Shown here piece after piece: positions 59,863 through 64,000 of a DNA stretch of 64,000 nt. Source of the stretch: Geomonas sp. Red32. GTDB lineage: Bacteria; Desulfobacterota; Desulfuromonadia; Geobacterales; Geobacteraceae. Under the pieces are notes generated by a model that did no database searches, was not told the DNA's origin, and was given only the letters and a program-made list of their open reading frames with translations. Each line of letters opens with the position of its first letter. Positions within the stretch are counted from its first letter, which is position 1. Where the stretch lies: the NCBI RefSeq assembly GCF_023652955.1, contig NZ_JAKLOY010000005.1, positions 124,001 through 188,000 of the forward strand, written 5' to 3'. The position numbers and the translations under genes were made by a program.

Positions 59863-60483
59863 CTACCGTACCACCAGCTCGTCGCGGCGGTTCTTGGCCC
59901 ATGCGGCCTCGTCGTGACCGGCATCGGCCGGTTTTTCCTTCCCGTAGCTGATCACCGAGAGACGATCGGCCGGGACCCCGAGGGAGGTCAGGTACTTCTT
60001 GGCAGCCTGGGCACGCTTTTCGCCGAGCGCCAGGTTGTAGTCGTCAGAGCCGCGCTCGTCGCAGTTCCCCTGGATCTGGACCTTCGCCCCCGAGTCCTTC
60101 CTGATCAGCTCGGCGTCCTTGCCAAGGCGCACGCGGGCCTCCTTGGAAAGGGAGGCGGAGTCGAAGTCGAAGTACACTTTTTCCAGCCCGGCCTTCAGTT
60201 CGGCCGCCTGGGCAGCGTCGCCAGCGGCAGCCTTTGCCGCCTGGTCAGCTTTGGCGGCCTGTCCTGCCGCGGCAGCGTCCGGCTGGACGGTCTCCGGCTT
60301 CACTCGCGAATTGTCCTGGCCAGCGTTGGCGCTCGGGGCCGGTGCCTGCGGGGCGGGCGCCTTGGCGGCCGTGGCGGACGGAGCGATCGGCTCCTCCTTC
60401 TTTACCGTTTCCTGCTTGGCACAGCCACCTGCGAAGGTGAGAAAACCTGCCAACGCCACCAGAGCTACCACCTGCTTCTTCAT
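59863..60483 (-). CDS. pal: Peptidoglycan-associated lipoprotein (Pal/OmpA family)
   Basis: This 206-residue lipoprotein starts MKKQVVALVALAGFLTF at the ATG at 60483 with GGAGG six bases upstream, and has the lipobox AGGC. An Ala/Gln-rich linker (residues ~35-95) is followed by the OmpA peptidoglycan-binding domain YFDFDSASLSKEA and QGNCDERGSDDYNLALGEKRA. It tethers the outer membrane to murein. No tol genes are nearby, so its identity as the Tol partner is not certain. Confidence 0.88.
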   Translation of the reverse strand: MKKQVVALVALAGFLTFAGGCAKQETVKKEEPIAPSATAAKAPAPQAPAPSANAGQDNSRVKPETVQPDAAAAGQAAKADQAAKAAAGDAAQAAELKAGLEKVYFDFDSASLSKEARVRLGKDAELIRKDSGAKVQIQGNCDERGSDDYNLALGEKRAQAAKKYLTSLGVPADRLSVISYGKEKPADAGHDEAAWAKNRRDELVVR

Positions 60484-60535
60484 CACTGCCTCCTTAGACT
60501 TCCAGCACGTTTGGATGGTTCGTCCCAGTCTCTGC

Positions 60536-60564
60536 TTGACGCGATAGTTTGGGACGGATATAAT
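60536..60564 (+). promoter_or_regulatory. Consensus sigma-70 promoter for the MarR gene
   Basis: TTGACG (60536-60541) and TATAAT (60559-60564) lie 17 bp apart on the plus strand; the start point would be near 60571, about 52 bp before the marR GTG. The -10 is perfect, and the -35 has five of six matches. Confidence 0.75.
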
Positions 60565-60593
60565 TTGCGTCACTAATTATCTGGCACGCTAAT
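60563..60593. promoter_or_regulatory. Candidate MarR operator between divergent genes
   Basis: atttgcgtcac (60563-60573) and ggcacgctaat (60583-60593) form an imperfect inverted repeat (8 of 11 positions) that overlaps the -10 regions of both promoters. A MarR dimer bound here could block both genes (inference from placement). Confidence 0.4.
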
Positions 60594-60604
60594 GAGTTTG
60601 TCAA
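60576..60604 (-). promoter_or_regulatory. Consensus sigma-70 promoter for the pal gene
   Basis: On the minus strand TTGACA (60599-60604) and GATAAT (60576-60581) are 17 bp apart, 93 bp upstream of the pal start. The -35 is perfect. The 139 bp between pal and marR thus holds two face-to-face promoters. Confidence 0.75.
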
Positions 60605-60622
60605 GCGGCTTCGGGAGGTCGG

Positions 60623-61093
60623 GTGCGAAAAAAAAAGCGGCAGGAGATAGAGGAAGCCATCAACGACCTCCGGCGAATCTACCACGCCATCAACCAGTAC
60701 TCCCGCACCGCCGAGAGAGAGACCGGTCTTACCGGGCCGCAGCTTTGGGCCCTGCAGCTGTTATTCACCGCGGCCCCGATGCGGCTCTCGACGCTGGCCG
60801 CCGGAATGTACCTGCGCCCCGCCACCGTGGTAGGTATCGTCGACCGGCTGGAGGCCAAGGGGCTGGTGACGCGGACCCGCTCGCAGGACGACCGGCGCGC
60901 GGTCGACCTGGCGCTTACCCCCAAAGGTGAGGAGGTGGTGGCCAACGCCCCGCAGGCTGCGCAGACCATGCTCCTCAAGGGGCTCGAGGCCCTCGGCGAA
61001 CAGGAGCTGGACCTGGTGGTGGAAGGGATGAAGCTCATGGTCCGGATACTGGGGGCCGAGAAGATCACCCCGCAGCCACTCAGCCTCGGGTGA
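60623..61093 (+). CDS. MarR-family transcriptional regulator
   Basis: This 156-residue winged-helix protein starts at a GTG at 60623 with GGGAGG upstream. The recognition region LSTLAAGMYLRPATVVGIVDRLEAKGLVTRTRSQDDRRAVDL is classic MarR, with the wing at RSQDDRRA. It is divergent from pal and may repress itself and pal through the 60563-60593 repeat. The ligand is unknown. Confidence 0.92.
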   Translation: MRKKKRQEIEEAINDLRRIYHAINQYSRTAERETGLTGPQLWALQLLFTAAPMRLSTLAAGMYLRPATVVGIVDRLEAKGLVTRTRSQDDRRAVDLALTPKGEEVVANAPQAAQTMLLKGLEALGEQELDLVVEGMKLMVRILGAEKITPQPLSLG

Positions 61094-61183
61094 CACTCCT
61101 CCGTTGATTCAGGGCAGGCCATGGCAAAATCGGAAGATTTATTTTTGCCAACCAAGCGCCTTGGGCGCAACCCTGGAGGCAGC

Positions 61184-61575
61184 ATGATACGACGCGGTAG
61201 CGGAATCCTCTGTCACGTTACCTCCCTCCCCTCCCCCTACCGGTTACGACCCACGACTTCCCCAACGCGCTTATGAGCGCACTACCCCACCCTGCCGTTC
61301 ATCGGCAAGGATCTCCGGCAAGGGACGCCTGAAGACCGCGACGTGGTGGCACGCTACCTCGTGACGACGTCAACGGGGACTTCATCAGGGCCGCCATGAT
61401 GTCGGTAGCCAACACCGCCATCGTGCAGATGCAGGACGTGGTCGGGGCGGAGCCGCGGATGAACTACCCGGAAAGGCGGAAGGGAACTGGCTCTGGAGGT
61501 TCAAGGAAGGAGAGTATAGCCGGCACGCGGAGCGGCTTGCCGATCTGGCGAGGAGGTACGGCCGGGCCCGTCGAT
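61184..61575 (+). pseudogene. malQ: Degraded 4-alpha-glucanotransferase (malQ) relic
   Basis: A GGAGG and an ATG at 61184 start a MalQ-like N-terminus (RRGSGILCHVTSLPSPY). Most of the ~500-residue enzyme is missing. Pieces of the C-terminus follow in shifted frames: GTPEDRDVVARYL, then GDFIRAAMMSVANTAIVQMQDVVG, then NWLWRFKEGEYSRHAERLADLARRYGR. No full reading frame remains, so it is a relic. It fits the glycogen theme of glgX, 6 kb away. Confidence 0.8.
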
Positions 61576-61587
61576 TTCCAGAGGGAG

Positions 61588-61613
61588 TCCCTCCCCCCGG
61601 CCGGGGGGAGGGA
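61588..61613. repeat. Perfect 26-bp GC palindrome
   Basis: tccctccccccgg followed by its exact complement lies between the malQ relic and the DUF4142 gene (stop at 61623). It belongs in style with the other ccctcccc palindromes in this window and could end DUF4142 transcription, though there is no T-run. Confidence 0.7.
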
Positions 61614-61622
61614 GACGAAAGG

Positions 61623-62147
61623 CTACTTCGCGCCAACCTTCGCCGCGGTGCTCTTGGCGAGGTCAAAGTGCTCTTCCAGGGTAGGGAGGGTCTTGTCGAT
61701 CCACTGCTTCAGGGCAGGATCTTTGGCCTTCTTGGAAGCGGACTTGAACTTGGCGATGTCCTTTTTGTGGTCCATCACCATGGCATGCATGTACTTCTTG
61801 TCGAACTCCGCCCCCGTGTATTTGGAGAGCTTGTCGAGCATGGCCTTGTCCTTGCGCTCCATCTGGGCCGGAAGCTGCAGGTTGTTCTGGGCCGCCAGCG
61901 CCTTGAGCTCGTCACCGGCCTTGGTGTGGTCGGTTTCCATCCGCTTCCCGAAATCCTTGACCTCCTGCGCGGAACCGTTGGCCTGGGCCACCTTGCCGAG
62001 CTGGGCCTCCATGTCGCCGCCGCTGGCCGCATCCTTCATGAAAGCCTTTTCCGGCGCCGTCAACTTGTCTGCGCCCTGAGCGGTAAGAACCATGCCGCCG
62101 AACACCAACAGGGATATCACGGCCATCAATCCGACTACCTTTCTCAT
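61623..62147 (-). CDS. DUF4142 secreted protein (ferritin-like helical bundle)
   Basis: This 174-residue protein has a signal peptide (VVGLMAVISLLVFGGMVLTAQG) and DUF4142 features: FMKDAASGGDMEAQLGKVAQ, FGKRMETDHTKAGDELKALA and ALKQWIDKTLPTLEEHFDLA. The repeated His/Glu helices suggest a ferritin-like four-helix bundle. AAGGAGG precedes the ATG. Function is not established; such genes are often stress linked. Confidence 0.9.
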   Translation of the reverse strand: MRKVVGLMAVISLLVFGGMVLTAQGADKLTAPEKAFMKDAASGGDMEAQLGKVAQANGSAQEVKDFGKRMETDHTKAGDELKALAAQNNLQLPAQMERKDKAMLDKLSKYTGAEFDKKYMHAMVMDHKKDIAKFKSASKKAKDPALKQWIDKTLPTLEEHFDLAKSTAAKVGAK

Positions 62148-62195
62148 CGCAACCTCCTTGATGATCTCTTTTTATTGGAAAAATTTAACTTTCTA

Positions 62196-62223
62196 AAGTT
62201 ACCCACGGCCGTGCGAATGTCAA
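62196..62223 (-). promoter_or_regulatory. Possible promoter of the DUF4142 gene
   Basis: TTGACA (62218-62223) and TAACTT (62196-62201) are 16 bp apart on the minus strand, ~50 bp upstream of the ATG. The -35 is perfect and the -10 weak. The remaining ~145 bp up to the glycosylase gene end shows no gene. Confidence 0.4.
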
Positions 62224-62369
62224 CGGTCCCCTTGATTTTAATCCCTGTCGATGACTAACGGCAACGCCCGTCCTTCGTCCCGTCCCGGCGCGGTCACCAT
62301 CGGCAGAAGGGGACCGCGCCATATCGAGTAAAGCCTGCTATGAGCTGGGCTGTCCCGCCGAGGCTGCCG

Positions 62370-63152
62370 TCACCGGTAGAGCCGCTGCTCCTCGGTGTAG
62401 TAGGTGATCTTGGAATTGATCTCCTCCTTGATGATGGGGTGGCCGGTGGGCGAGAGCTTGCGCCCGGAGACGTGGACGTTGAGGAAGTCCCGCATCTCCC
62501 CCGAGATCGCGTCCGGCGTCCTGCGTTTGAGCTCGTCGATGGCGTGGCGCAGGACTGCCGGAATCGCCTCCACCAGCGCATCCACCCCTTCGGAAGGGAC
62601 CTTGCCCGCGAGCGACTTCGGCGAAATCCTCGCCTTCCAGAGGATCTCGTCGGAGTAGGCGTTGCCGATCCCCTTGACGACCTTCTGGTCGATCAGCAGT
62701 GTCTTGACCGGCACCCGCGGCCGCTGCCGGAAGACGTTTTCCAGGTACTCCCGGGTGACCGCCAGGGCGTCCGGCACCCGTTCGTCGACCCGCGGATTCA
62801 GATTTACCGCCGCCAGGCGTTTGGGATCGGTCACGGCCAGGGCGGTGTCATCCGAGAAGCAAAGGGCCAGGATGAGGGAGGGGAGCTGGAGGACGTGCTC
62901 ACTGTCTGAAAACTGGAAGACCCCCTTCAGCATGAGGTGGACGAAGAGGGCGGCGCCGTTGTCCATGCGGAAGGAGATCTCCTTCCCGGCCCGCTCAACC
63001 GCGGCGACGCGTCTGGAGACCAGGGAGCGGGAGAGTTCGCCGGGAGCGGCGTTGAGCCGCTTGCCTCGGAATTCGACTGCGGCGATCGCCTTGCCGGTGA
63101 CCGCCTTGGCAAGATTGGCGGCAAAAACGGTGAGATCGGGAAGTTCCGGCAT
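62370..63152 (-). CDS. Fpg/Nei-family DNA glycosylase without zinc-finger cysteines
   Basis: The protein has 260 residues. The catalytic N-terminus MPELPDL keeps Pro2 and Glu3. The H2TH region LIDQKVVKGIGNAYSDEILW is intact with the conserved Lys and Asn. Where most Fpg/Nei proteins have a four-cysteine zinc finger, this one reads VSGRKLSPTGHPIIKEEINSK and ends EEQRLYR, with no cysteine. Zincless-finger relatives exist (for example NEIL1), so it may still be active. It excises oxidised bases; specificity is unknown. Confidence 0.88.
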   Translation of the reverse strand: MPELPDLTVFAANLAKAVTGKAIAAVEFRGKRLNAAPGELSRSLVSRRVAAVERAGKEISFRMDNGAALFVHLMLKGVFQFSDSEHVLQLPSLILALCFSDDTALAVTDPKRLAAVNLNPRVDERVPDALAVTREYLENVFRQRPRVPVKTLLIDQKVVKGIGNAYSDEILWKARISPKSLAGKVPSEGVDALVEAIPAVLRHAIDELKRRTPDAISGEMRDFLNVHVSGRKLSPTGHPIIKEEINSKITYYTEEQRLYR

Positions 63153-63319
63153 GGCATCCTCCTTGACAGCGTGGCAATCACTCCCCCGTGAGGGCGGAAG
63201 CGGTACGTCTCATAAAGGAACTATACCGGCAGCGGGCGCTTCTGCCAGCGGGGGACGGCGGCTAGGCGATAACGGCGGGGGGTAGCGAGGGCATCGCCGG
63301 GTAACGCCCCCCCTCGTGA

Positions 63320-63685
<366 letters not shown>

Positions 63686-63708
63686 TCACCGGATTTCAGC
63701 CCGCCTAT

Positions 63709-64000
63709 TTACTTACTCTCCGTCTCCGCTACGAACTCAGCGAAACTCGTCTCCAGCTCGGCCAGCAACTCCGGGACTCCGCTCAACTCCCCATCCTTCC
63801 CTTTGGCCTCGATGGAAGCGGCCAGCGAGCGTATCTTCGCTGCCGAGATGTTGGCCGCGGCGCCCTTGATGGCATGCGCCTGGCCGCGAACCTTGACGGG
63901 ATCCCCCTCCCCTACCGCCTCTCGCAGGGCCTCCAGGTGAGAGGATGCCGATCCCTTGAACATCCCGAGGAAGGTTTCCACCATCTCCTCGGCGCCACCC
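63709..64000 (-). CDS. Histidine phosphotransfer (Hpt) domain, C-terminal end of a larger protein
   Basis: The visible 96 codons continue off the right edge. The Hpt motif AHAIKGAAANI contains the phospho-accepting His, followed by a second helix (IRSLAASIEAKGKDGEL). An ATG at 63984 exists, but the open frame goes on without a stop to the edge, so the start is outside or at this ATG. It is probably the end of a hybrid histidine kinase or an Hpt relay protein. Confidence 0.8.
   Translation of the reverse strand, partial: GGAEEMVETFLGMFKGSASSHLEALREAVGEGDPVKVRGQAHAIKGAAANISAAKIRSLAASIEAKGKDGELSGVPELLAELETSFAEFVAETESK

Overview
The window is a high-GC chromosomal segment from a Gram-negative bacterium. 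Gene content and order (rpoN beside lptABC and a regulatory PTS; hldE, gmd/fcl and a string of heptosyltransferases; lolE-lolD-bamA-skp-lpxD-fabZ-lpxA) suggest a Deltaproteobacterium of the Geobacter/Geomonas group. This assignment is inferred from recalled gene order, not from a search. No tRNA, rRNA, CRISPR array, prophage or insertion sequence was recognised.

Positions 1-7062 (minus strand) hold the start of ptsI, ptsH, a mannose-type EIIA, rapZ, hprK, hpf, rpoN and the LPS-transport genes lptB-lptA-lptC. Positions 7063-28901 (minus) make and assemble surface polysaccharide and LPS core: GDP-fucose synthesis (gmd, fcl), ADP-heptose synthesis (hldE), a deoxyhypusine-synthase-like protein of unknown role, a membrane sulfatase-fold transferase, nucleotide-sugar epimerases, a methyltransferase, eight glycosyltransferase-type genes (four of them family GT9), a tiny Trm112 gene, lpxK and waaA. 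Positions 29039-42600 (minus) continue with lipid A modification and export (PAP2 phosphatase, LpxL-like acyltransferase, msbA), the Raetz pathway (lpxB, lpxA, fabZ, lpxD), outer-membrane assembly (skp, bamA), lipoprotein release (lolD, lolE) and lysS. An RCC1-repeat lipoprotein follows. Every gene up to about 44.1 kb lies on the minus strand, usually with tiny gaps or 4-31 bp overlaps, so this is one long co-directional envelope supercluster.

From 44.2 kb the organisation is looser. It holds ettA (plus strand), a bioF-bioH-bioC biotin group, a membrane metallophosphoesterase, a fatty-acid-hydroxylase-type enzyme divergent from a small plus-strand operon (SRPBCC protein and secreted adhesin-E-like protein), aroC, glgX, lnt, two small secreted envelope proteins, clcA, a Pal-type lipoprotein divergent from a MarR regulator, a DUF4142 protein, an Fpg/Nei glycosylase lacking zinc-finger cysteines, and the end of an Hpt-domain protein.

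The last 3 kb contains two clear gene relics: a malQ remnant (61184-61575) and a degP/htrA remnant (63323-63685). GC-rich palindromic repeats lie between genes at 7.2, 12.0, 14.0, 28.9, 47.6, 55.7 and 61.6 kb; the 14.0 and 47.6 kb copies clearly belong to one family. Two enzyme sets usually found in such loci are not visible: Kdo synthesis (kdsA/B/C/D, expected beside lptC) and the LpxH/LpxI step (expected between lpxA and lpxB).
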